Positions 34,568-44,006 of a DNA stretch of 64,000 nucleotides are shown here, piece by piece. Position 1 is the stretch's first letter. Each line of letters starts with the position of its first letter. The position numbers were made by a program, and so were the translations under genes. This stretch comes from Phaseolus vulgaris. Taxonomy: Eukaryota > Streptophyta > Magnoliopsida > Fabales > Fabaceae. The notes under the pieces are model-generated. The model did no database searches. It was not told where the DNA came from and saw only the letters and a program-made list of their open reading frames with translations. The stretch is taken from positions 38,272,108-38,336,107 of the forward strand of contig NC_023758.2 of NCBI RefSeq assembly GCF_000499845.2, in the 5' to 3' direction.

Positions 34568-34708
34568 GCAGGCAGGCCGCTTGTCCGATGCCTAACCAAA
34601 AATATTCTTCGCTAATGCGAACGTCCCGTCATTCCGTTAAATTTAATGTCTGACAACTCGAAAGGCACAACAATTATTACGACTCTTCGGCTTTTATTCA
34701 CCTCGAGC

Positions 34709-34720
34709 CTGGGGGGCAAG
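34709..34720 (+). other. Polypurine tract
   Basis: CTGGGGGGCAAG directly abuts the 3' LTR start at 34721, the expected place for plus-strand DNA priming. Confidence 0.75.
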
Positions 34721-35245
34721 TGTACTGGTAGGCACCGGACGAACGCACGTGGCCGACCGGCCTTATACACTAAATGGAAACGAACGCACGTGGCCGACCG
34801 GCCGTATACACAATAAATGTAAGGGCATTTATGTGACAAGCTAAGGTGGTTAAGATACACCTCCGAAGAATAAGGAATATGCGTTTAGAGAAGATATGTT
34901 CCCCGGGTATTCCGGAGCACGACTGACAAGACATATCCATAACCACCCTGAGCCCAAGGGATAGAAAGCCCATTAGGCAATCCTATAAATACTGTGCTCA
35001 AGCCAGAGAAAGGTACGTTTTCATTCACTTACGAAACTGCGCTTAGAATCTCATACTTACTTGAGCGTCGGAGTGCCTTCGCAGGTACCCTCCCCCGCCC
35101 GACCGAAGTTGATAGCCCGAAGGGACGACCGACCAAAGGAGACAGCAAGAAAGGACAGTCGACCAGAGGAGAAGAAGGTCAACACGTCAGCAATTGCACC
35201 ACGTCAACCGACCGTGCCTGGGCCCCATCTCTCCACTCAGGTACA
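34721..35245 (+). repeat. 3' LTR (525 bp)
   Basis: Same as the 5' LTR except G at 34952 (A in the 5' copy) and C at 35096 (T in the 5' copy). It is followed by target-site copy AGTTA at 35246-35250. Confidence 0.95.
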
Positions 35246-35250
35246 AGTTA

Positions 35251-37849
35251 TATAATTATTAAATTAAAATTATCTGTAATTTCGTTATTGTAAGTATGAT
35301 TCTTTACTTCATATTATGAAACATTGAAGCCTTGGTGCTTTTATATTTGAGGAATCCATTCTAAAAGAACTTTGAGAATTGAAAATTTAGTTTTGTATGT
35401 GTGTTGTGTCTTTTTTTATTTGAATGTATTTTTTTTTATTTGGTTCATCTTATAAATGCTTTAGATATTTGATTTACGTCTTTGTTAGAACATTTTTATC
35501 ATTAAATTAAGGATTATTTTAATTGGTTAAAAGATGATTTAATCTATTAAAATGTTGTTAAATAAAGTCCTTAAAAGACAGTAATTGATATTTTAATTGA
35601 TTATTATTGATTTAATCAATTGATATTACTTAAAATTCTAATTAGTTTTGCGAGAGTCAAAAGGATTAGAGAATGAGTCTTCTCTTGAATTCTCGAAACA
35701 AACTCCTTTAAATATGCAATCAATCGGAAAGAATCATCTAGACTCTATGTTCCTTCAATAGAGTTCCCATCCAATGCACCACAAATTAAAAATGTATTTC
35801 ACGTAAACTTCCCAATCTTGATTGCATTTATCATCTTCTAAAAGATTTTCTTCACAAAAAAAAAAAGGAACAAACAAATGAGACTGATCTTTATTAAGGA
35901 CCAACCACCTACGTATGTGAAACATATTATAACTAAAACTTTGATATCAGTTTGTTGGGTATCTCAGATCAAGAGGTTCATACAGAATTCACAATAATAC
36001 GAATTCACAATAATACTAGATGGACTAGTGAATGTCAAACAAAAAACGTGTATGGAAAGAACAAAGATACAATGTGATGAGGAGAAATTATATATCTATT
36101 GATTTGTTCTTGATAAACACATACAATAACATAATACAAAGATTATATAAGTAACATACTTAAATAGGAAATGATGAATTACAAAGAAAGATTAATATGA
36201 ATTATACAATCATGTATTGGTCAATTTTCTCAAGTGTTAGTTAGATTCTATATTGTAACTAACTCTATAACCAAATAACCAATTAAACAAAATAACTATC
36301 TAATAATAGCTAAAGAAAAATGTTGAAGCTTCAAAAGATAAACAAATACCATTAGACATAGTCTATCATAGGCTTCAACCAAACCATGTCATTAAGAGAT
36401 CCATCAAACAAAGACTGCATAAGATGACACAATGTATTCTAACAAGATAGGTCGGTTTCATACTTTCATACTAGTACTTTAGAGAGGCTTGTACAAAATT
36501 CTCTCTATAGGTTTTCTTATTCCTTAGTTGTTACCATGATCCAATTCTTCTTTTTGACCACTTTTTTTCCTTTACTATCTACTCCTTTAAGTAGAGGTGG
36601 AAGGAGAAGTTTTTAAACTGCTTGTCATGAGCCATTATGTTGTTTCTTGGAGGTGTTTTACAGAATTATCCTTTAGTCTTACCACTTGCATAGCTCCATG
36701 TTGTATGATGAAAGGTTTAAGGTAAGGTTAGATGTTAGGGAAAAAGTTTTGCTACCATGAGATGAATAATCGTTGGATGATATCTAGTGGAAGGTTAGAG
36801 TAAGGGTTGGAAGTTTGGATTTGTAGTCTCTAGAGGAAGTTGACAGATGACTCTTCTCAGTTCAGGTTTAGGGAAAATTGGGAGATGAGGATGATCCAAA
36901 TTTAGGTAAGATGAAAATGTATTAGGCATTACAGGGGATGTGTTAGCAAAAATACAACACCCTAAATATTTTTATTATATACTAAAACAAAACAACCCTA
37001 GTGTTTGGAATACATGAAATAGTTGTGTCTAACAAACGTTGAACGTATTACAAATGCATATATTTCGTTTGACATACCATAAAGCCAAGTTCCATTTCGT
37101 ATAGGAACAAACTAAGACTTCAAGCTGAGACACATGAAGAATATTCCAAAACTTAAGTATGAAGAAATAGGGAATGTCTTCTACGTTTGTCTCAAGAAGA
37201 TCCACATCAAGTAACAATGTTCAAAAATACCTTGGAATATGAACTAAAGTTGAAATGGCCATCAACTTCTCTGATACGACTAGTTTCAACTTTGGTTGAG
37301 TTGCCTATCTTATATAGTGTGCACTTTTAACCAATGTTTAATGTAAAAAGATTTGCTACCAAAGAAGATATGTGTTACCCGATATGAAAGAGATGACATA
37401 AAGAAGAGAAGATAGTTTAATGTTTCTTAACATAAGAGTTCATCACACAATGGTGAAAAAGAAAGAAGAGAGTAATAACTAATTATTATTAATTTATTTA
37501 ATAATAATTAATTATTTTTATTTTTAAAATTAATTTTTATTTAAAGATTTTCCAATAATTTCAAGTAATTAAATTATTTTTATATTAGATTTATGATGTT
37601 TTGATAATAAGCCAAATTTCTATTCAAAGAAAGTCAGGAGTGGATAGCTCCACGTGGCAATATATTAAGAGTTAAATATTTCCATTCTTATATATATGAT
37701 TACTATAATATTAATGATAATTGTTATTATTATTATAAATAAAGGAAACCAGCATTGAGAAATTGAGAAGTTTTGTAGTGATTATCTTGTTTTAGAAATG
37801 TTAGAAAAGTCTTGTTTTGATTAAAATGAAATTTAAAAGAAGTATTGGA
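35251..37849. other. Intergenic region, no gene recognised
   Basis: AT-rich, with only short meaningless ORFs. A 17-bp direct duplication (GAATTCACAATAATAC, about 35985-36016) is the only local repeat noticed. No transposon ends were identified. Confidence 0.5.
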
Positions 37850-37877
37850 GATCCGAGTCGTCCGAATAACGGTTACA
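37850..37877 (+). promoter_or_regulatory. Promoter block shared by UGT copies 2 and 3 (MYB-type site)
   Basis: GATCCGAGTCGTCCGAATAA followed by CGGTTACA, about 110 bp before the copy-2 ATG, is nearly repeated at 43855-43882, about 125 bp before the copy-3 ATG. TAACGGTTA contains an MYB core (CNGTTR). It is conserved while the surrounding non-coding sequence differs. Confidence 0.5.
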
Positions 37878-37987
37878 GTGCATGAACGTGTTTGGCAGAA
37901 TTTGGACGATGGGCCATTTCCAAATCAACATTTTCCTTCACTCGTCTTCAACGTTCTGCCCTCTAAGCTACCTCCAGTTAGCCATTG

Positions 37988-39337
37988 ATGTCAAACTCCA
38001 TGGAACACAAACATGTTGCAGTCTTTCCTTTCCCCTTTGGTACCCACTCTTTGCCTCTTTTTAACCTTGTCCTAAAACTAGCTCAAGCCTCCCCAAACTG
38101 TTCCTTCTCATTCATTTCCACAGAGAAATCTAACTCATCCCATTTCCCAAAACCTTACATCCCAGATAACATCAAGCCCTACACCATAAGTGATGGAATC
38201 CCTTCGGGTCATGAAGCTCTCGCCAACCACCCAATTGAAAAAGTTAATCTTTTTCTCCAAACTGGTCCTCAGAACTTACATAAGGGTATAAAAATGGCGC
38301 AAGCATACACAAAGAAGAGAGTTACCTGCATCATTGCCGATGCTTTTTTATCCTATTCTTTCTTCGTGTCTCAGACCATCAATGTTCCTTGGATTGCATT
38401 TTGGCCTCCCATCTCATGCTCACTTTCTGTATATTTTTACATTGACTTGATACTTGAGATTGCACACCGTGCTGGAAATGTAACCTTGGATTCGGTTCCC
38501 GGTATGTCTAAGATACGTATTGAAGATATGCCACAGGACCTGCTTATTTCAGGAAGAAAACAGACGGTGTTTTCAAGGACACTGATTTCAGTAGGTAAGG
38601 TGCTACCTCAAGCTAAGGCAGTAGTTATGAATTTCTTTGAGGAGTTAGACCCACCTTTGTTCATTCAGGACATGAGATCCAAATTGCGGTCTTTACTTTA
38701 CGTTGCTCCACTTTCTACCCCGCTATGGCCAACATCTCCCACGGATTCAAGCGGTTGCTTGCCATGGTTGGATACCATGAGGTCTAAATCAGTGATTTAT
38801 CTTTGCTTTGGGACTGTGGTGGGACTGCCTCCGCAAGAGGTTGAGGAGTTGGCAGGGGCATTGGAAGAAAGTAACATCCCGTTTCTGTGGTCTCGCTTGG
38901 AAGGTGTAGTGGGTGCTTTGCCAAATGGGTTTGTTGAGAGGACCAAGATGCTTGGGAAAATAGTGTCTTGGGCTCCACAAGTCCAAGTTTTGGCACATGA
39001 TTCGGTGGGAGTTTTTGTGTCAAACTGTGGAGCTAGCTCTTTGATGGAGAGTGTTTATGGAGGGGTTCCTATGATCTGCAGGCCTTTCTTTGGAGATCAA
39101 GGGATTGCTGCAAGAGTGGTGGAGGATGTTTGGGAGATTGGAGTGGGAATGGAAGGTAAGGTGTTCACCAAAAAAGGATTCCTTGAAAGCTTGAATCTGA
39201 TTATGGGGACGGAAAAGGGAAAGAAGTTCAGAGAGAATGCTCTTAAGATGAAACGGGCTGTGCAAGATGCAGCTAGGCCGGAAGGGAAATCAACACAAGA
39301 TTTCAACACTTTGCTGGAAATAGTTTCTACATCTTAA
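37988..39337 (+). CDS. UDP-glycosyltransferase, UGT78 type, copy 2, with altered PSPG box
   Basis: Intronless, 449 codons from ATG 37988 (MSNSMEHKHV); a non-ATG codon precedes it in frame. Same fold and presumed cytosolic role as copies 1 and 3. Catalytic His20 (FPFGTH) and Asp118 (IADAF) are present. The PSPG box spans Trp328-Gln371, but positions normally His-Cys-Gly-Trp-Asn read Asn346-Cys-Gly-Ala349-Ser350. His at box position 19 normally contacts the UDP phosphate, and Asn at position 23 is also a donor contact. Thus both are changed while the terminal Asp370-Gln371 is kept. The frame is otherwise intact, so it is either a recent loss-of-function paralogue or an enzyme with changed donor use. 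A shared MYB-type block lies about 110 bp upstream. Confidence 0.88.
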   Translation: MSNSMEHKHVAVFPFPFGTHSLPLFNLVLKLAQASPNCSFSFISTEKSNSSHFPKPYIPDNIKPYTISDGIPSGHEALANHPIEKVNLFLQTGPQNLHKGIKMAQAYTKKRVTCIIADAFLSYSFFVSQTINVPWIAFWPPISCSLSVYFYIDLILEIAHRAGNVTLDSVPGMSKIRIEDMPQDLLISGRKQTVFSRTLISVGKVLPQAKAVVMNFFEELDPPLFIQDMRSKLRSLLYVAPLSTPLWPTSPTDSSGCLPWLDTMRSKSVIYLCFGTVVGLPPQEVEELAGALEESNIPFLWSRLEGVVGALPNGFVERTKMLGKIVSWAPQVQVLAHDSVGVFVSNCGASSLMESVYGGVPMICRPFFGDQGIAARVVEDVWEIGVGMEGKVFTKKGFLESLNLIMGTEKGKKFRENALKMKRAVQDAARPEGKSTQDFNTLLEIVSTS

Positions 39338-41260
39338 AATATGCCAAACTTAATTGCTACCAATAATTTCAGTTGCATTATTGCATTTAGCCAAGTTATA
39401 AAGGAAAAATTTTACAATGCTGTCATCGTTACAGACATAAATAAATTGTTAAGAGTCGTTTAATTTAGCCTTTTTCTATTATATCGCGCGTATTTTTTTA
39501 ATAGGAATCTCTATTCTTTTTAATTCAAATTTGATGAAGTACAAGTTTAGAAGTTTAGAGAATAGCAAATAGTTAAATACAACATTTTGTGTGTAATCGG
39601 CCAAAATTTAGGGTTGTCAATAGTTTTCTAGAGTTTTCATTTTATTAGTGAGAAAGTGTTTTTCAAGTAAAAATAATATTTAAAAACCAATGATAATGTA
39701 TTCTTTTAAATATTTGATCATGCTTATCTCAAAATTAAAATATAATAACGTAAATAAATTAATAGTGTCTAATCAGTGTCAATTATTTTAAAAATGAGTT
39801 CAAGAAATTGAATTTTCTTTTTAGAAATAATTATTTTGATTCTTTCACATATATATTTGAGATATAACTAATTTATAAATTGATATCTAATTAGTTATCA
39901 AAGTTTTAGCTACCACTTATTTTAGATTTTAAACTTGATAGATGAAACTTTGGTAACTAACTAGATATCAATCTAGAAACTAGCTTATAAATTGGTATAT
40001 AATTAGTAAATTTTAGCTATCAACTACTTTAAATGTTAAACTTGTTACCTAAAACTTTGGTAACTAATTAGATGTCAATCTAGAAATCATTTATTAATAA
40101 CAAAAATTACTTTATATATCAATAATTTTTTTTATTATTTAATTTAGTCAATATAGTAAAAAGTTAGACTCTATTTAATGATTTTCTTATAATGTTTTAA
40201 GAGGCTGAATTAAACTTAAATTTGAATATTATGGTATCAAAAACATTCATAATCGATATTTAATTGAATCTATTGTGTCATTCGTTATTGAATCTATTGC
40301 TACATTCGATATTCTTGGTGTGAATACTTGATATTCTCACGCGAAGTGATATTTTAAAGATCTCACATCGATTATGACCAAATTATAATGTATAAATAAA
40401 TACAAATATTAATTTAGTAAACTAGTTTAAAGAGATGTTGATAAACTTACATTTCATTAACATAATATTCTTTGTGTAAAATTTTATTCCTACCATACTA
40501 GTCTCATATATATTGGTGTGTGCCTTTTGTAGAAAATTGTGTGTATTAATAAATTGAGTAATTACTTTAGATAGATTAAAAAAGTTTAATGGGAAAATAT
40601 TTGGTGTACAAAATTATTTCTAATAATTTCTATTTTAAAATTCTTTAAAAAATATTATATTATTACTTATATGAATATTTTATATTTTATTATATATGAA
40701 TATTCTTTTAAGATGTTATAAATAATTTTTTAGTCTTATGAATATGTTCCTATGATATTATATATGAGTATATTTTATATTATATTACTACATATCAATA
40801 TTTTTTTTCGGTCCACTTGCTCCACTTATCATATAACTGTTTTCTAAACCTGCTTTGTTATAGCACATTCACTTGTTCTGGCAACCAGACAAAGTTACTT
40901 ACAATATATGCTTCAAGTCTCCAACTATAATAAGAGAGAGATGTGTGACATTAACGTAGTAGGCTTTTTTTGGCTACATGTTAAATGCACTAGCAATTTT
41001 TTTACACCCAATGAGTTATTGAATATGAGCATCAACCCAAGTGTTAATCCTACTTTATCTCATAATGATACCAACAATTTGACATTTTATATTATGAAGC
41101 ATTTCAATTGGTAAGTAGTTTTCCGGTATTTTAAAATTTGCTTGTATTTTCAGGAATCATCTTATTAAAATTTCATGACATCTCATTGCCTTCCCATGAA
41201 TATGTCTCTATTGCTGCTCAAAGAGAAACATGATACTAAACATGATACTAAAGAGAAACT
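39338..41260. other. Intergenic region between UGT copy 2 and the TRIM array
   Basis: AT-rich. It holds a degraded CACTA MITE at about 39862-40194. No gene is supported; the 68-codon ORF at 40908 has no recognisable features. Confidence 0.5.
39862..40194. mobile_element. Truncated CACTA-type MITE copy
   Basis: Mirrored TTGATATCTAATTAGTTA / AACTAACTAGATATCAA blocks, with a right end of ATTTAATGATTTTCTTATAATG like those of the MITEs at 8049 and 16377. The left terminus is missing or too decayed to place, and an internal segment is duplicated. Confidence 0.5.
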
Positions 41261-41417
41261 GTTACATTGGAAGATGTGTAATTAGTATTGGGTTTACCTG
41301 TTATGGAGAGGTTGTCATTGGGATCACCGACAATGAAGTCAAACTTTGAAGTCAAAGACACTGACGATGACATTCCACCTCCGCCCCCTACTACCGTTAC
41401 ATTCGAACAACGACCAC
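41261..41417 (+). pseudogene. Plant mobile domain (MAIN-like) gene fragment
   Basis: The plus-strand reading VTLEDV, a TAA stop, then LVLGLPVMERLS resembles the conserved TLxDVxLxLGLPVxG block of the plant mobile domain. An acidic/proline stretch (DTDDDIPPPPPTT) follows. The reading stops where the TRIM array is inserted. Sequence to the right of the array (42554 onward) may be the continuation but is not in the same register. It is too short and broken to be functional. The family assignment rests on one motif. Confidence 0.45.
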
Positions 41418-42553
41418 TATTACGAAGTGGATTTTAAGCCTAACTCAACCCCATAAAACCAGCTCATGAAGTTGAGGTTTACACCCACTTATATACAATG
41501 AAAGGCTCTAATCTCTAGTCGATGTGGGATCTCCAACACACCCCCCTCACGCCGAGACTGCCAACTCATGCGTGGGACTATATATTATGGGTGGTCCGAT
41601 AGCGGCCCAATAGCGGGTAGCCTGATAAGCCCAACAAATACTCGCTAGGATAGGCTCGAAATGGCTTTGATACCATATTACAAAAGTGGACTTTAAGCCT
41701 AACTCAACCCCATAAAACCGGCTCATAGGATTAAGGTTTGCACCCACTTATATACAATGAAATGCTCTAATCTCTAGTCGATGTGGGATCTCCAACACAC
41801 CCCCCTCACGCCGAGACTACTAACTCGTGCGTGGGACTATATATTATGGGTGGTCCGATAGTGACCCGATAGCGGGTGGCACGATAGGCTCAACAAATAC
41901 TCGCTAGGATAGGCTCGAAAACATGCTCTGATACCATATTACGAAGTGGACTTTAAGCCTAACTCAACCCCATAAAACCGGCTCATAGGGTTGAGGTTTG
42001 CACCCACTTATATACAATGAAAGGCTCTAATCTCTAGTCGATGTGGGATCTCCAACACACCCCCTTCACGCCGAGACTGCCAACTCGTGCGTGTGACTAT
42101 ATATTATGGGTGGTCCGATAGCGGGTGGCACGATAGGCCCAACACAAACACTCGCTAGGATAGGCTTGAAATGGCTCTGATACCATATTACGAAGTGGAC
42201 TTTAAGCCTAACTCAACCCCATAAAACCGGCTCATGAAGTTGAGGTTTACACCCACTTATATACAATGAAAGGCTCTAATCTCTAGTCGATGTGGGATCT
42301 CCAACACACCCCCCTCACGCCGAGACTGCCAACTCATGCGTGGGACTATATGTTATGGGTGGTCCGATAGCGGGTGGCCTGATAAGCCCAACAAATACTC
42401 GCTAGGATAGGCTCGAAATGGCTTTGATACCATATTACGAAGTGGACTTTAAGCCTAACTCAACCCCATAAAACCGGTTCATAGGGTTGAGGTTTGCACC
42501 CACTTATATACAATGAAAGACTTTAATCTCTAGTCGATGTGGGATCTCCAACA
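41418..42553 (-). mobile_element. Tandem TRIM (miniature LTR retrotransposon) array: five LTRs, four internal domains
   Basis: Read on the minus strand, five LTRs of about 121 bp (42433-42553, 42186-42306, 41937-42057, 41676-41797, 41418-41538) start TGTTGGAGATCCCACATCGA and contain TATATAAGTGGG. Each of the first four is followed by a primer-binding site of the initiator-tRNA-Met type TGGTATCAGAGC (two copies exact, two reading TGGTATCAAAGC). A 126-139-bp non-coding internal domain then ends in the polypurine tract GTGAGGGGGGTG before the next LTR. This is the layout of a TRIM expanded in tandem. The flanks ACCAC (41413-41417) and GCCAC (42554-42558) are a probable target duplication with one change. 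There is no coding capacity, so movement would need another element's proteins. Confidence 0.85.
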
Positions 42554-42558
42554 GCCAC

Positions 42559-43854
42559 AAGGATGACTACGAAAAAGACCACCCCGTGGCACAACTTCTC
42601 ATAGATGACAACTTTTCCTACATTTCTATTTTTTAATCATGTATAAATTGTACTTATTTATCATTTTATAAATATTGTTTAAAACTACCCCTTTTATTTA
42701 TAATTGTATCAACTATAAACACTACTTCACAAACATAATTTCAATTTTTTTTAAATAACAACAATATTTTTAATTTTAACAAATATTTAAAAAGTACTAA
42801 ATATTTTATATTTATTACGTAACCTATTTTTAATCCAACTTAATTTAACGTAACTTTGTTTTTTCTCAAAACAAAATTTAGTTTTAAATTTTTAATATTA
42901 TTTATCTATAAAATACAAATTTTCACAACATTCACTAGTGTAAAAAGGCCCATTTACAACAATACATTCACAACGCTTCTACTATCAAACGTTGTCCATC
43001 AAAATGCGATGCCATTTTCGAAATTAAAGCGAGTATGAAATGACAGCTATGAGTTAAAGCGTCGTTTTAGACCAAAGCGTTTGGTCTACAAAGATGGTTA
43101 TAACTAGTAGTCGTTATCTTAAAGCAAGCGCTTGCTCTAAGACATCGACTACCACTCATAGTCGCCTTTGTAAACCAAACATTTTTGTCTAAAACAACAT
43201 ATTTACCTCAGAATCGCCGTTTTACATTCATGCTGAGATTAGGGCACCATGTGTACTGAGATTAGGGAGGGTATAAAACGACGGCTTTATAACCGTTGTT
43301 TTAGACTGAATGCATCATAACGGCTAAATAGATGTCTTCTTTGCTCGAAGAGAATAGACTACACACTGAAAAACAACGGTCAGAAAGCCACTATTTTAAG
43401 GCTTAAATAATCGTCGTTGTTCACCTTTTATGTACCAGTGTTTCTTATTCACTTCATGTAATTTTAAACAATCTTTAAATTATTATTATTATATACATTT
43501 TTTAATTTTAAAAATATTAATTATTTAAAAATAATTTAACTGAACTTGTCAACCAAATTAACAACTTTAATTTAGATAAAATACACTGAAGTTATCAACC
43601 CAGTGATCAATTTCTTCACAATTTATTTAAATTGAAGTTGTAAATCTAGTTAACAACTTTAATTAAAAAAGACAGATTAATAAATTTAATTGAAGTTGGA
43701 TACAACATTTGATAACTTTGACTCATAAATGTCCATTTTTGAATTTTTTTTTCCTACATTTGTCGGTTTGTGTAATATTCAAAGTGAATTGCGACAATTT
43801 GGTAAATTTTCCCAAGATAAGAAGAAAAGAGCTCTTAAAACCACAAAAAAATAT
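42559..43854. other. Intergenic region between the TRIM array and UGT copy 3
   Basis: No gene. It contains the CACTA-like element at 42933-43440 and AT-rich DNA. Confidence 0.5.
42933..43440. mobile_element. Non-autonomous CACTA-like transposon, 508 bp
   Basis: The left end CACTAGTGTAAAAAGG and the inverse of the right end (CACTGGTACATAAAAGG) match with a few differences. The interior is rich in short GC-containing inverted motifs (AACGACGG, ATAACGGCT, ACAACG), typical subterminal repeats. The flanking triplets are ATT and TTT, so the 3-bp duplication is imperfect. No coding region. Confidence 0.6.
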
Positions 43855-43882
43855 GATCCGAGTTGTCCGAATAACGGTTACA
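43855..43882 (+). promoter_or_regulatory. Promoter block of UGT copy 3 (MYB-type site)
   Basis: GATCCGAGTTGTCCGAATAA then CGGTTACA matches the block before UGT copy 2 with one change and lies at a similar distance (about 125 bp) from the start codon. Confidence 0.5.
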
Positions 43883-44006
43883 CCGATTAAATGTGTTGGC
43901 CACAATTCTCCCCTTGGCTCATTGCTAACTCCACAATATTCCAATTTGATAGTTGCCTTCGTTCATCTTCCTCCACTCTGCTTCTTCACCTTGCTGCTTC
44001 CCAATC

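Larger units (their letters stand above)
26902..35245 (+). mobile_element. Young Ty3/gypsy LTR retrotransposon, Tat lineage, apparently intact
   Basis: An 8344-bp element flanked by the perfect 5-bp target duplication AGTTA (26897-26901 and 35246-35250). The LTRs are 525 bp (26902-27426 and 34721-35245), start TGTAC, end GTACA, and by eye differ at only two sites (27133/34952 and 27277/35096). In order it has a primer-binding site, an uninterrupted gag-pol ORF, a palindromic tandem array, a minus-strand ORF, a polypurine tract and the 3' LTR. A second, archaeal-type RNase H, the C-x2-H zinc knuckle and antisense coding downstream of pol are hallmarks of the Tat clade. The low LTR divergence and open ORF imply recent, possibly ongoing activity. 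Confidence 0.95.

Noticed and set aside
34362..34595. Plus-strand ORF of 77 codons before the 3' LTR
   Set aside because: Its composition is Ser/Cys/hydrophobic and it opens in the tandem array; the minus-strand reading of the same bases is more protein-like.
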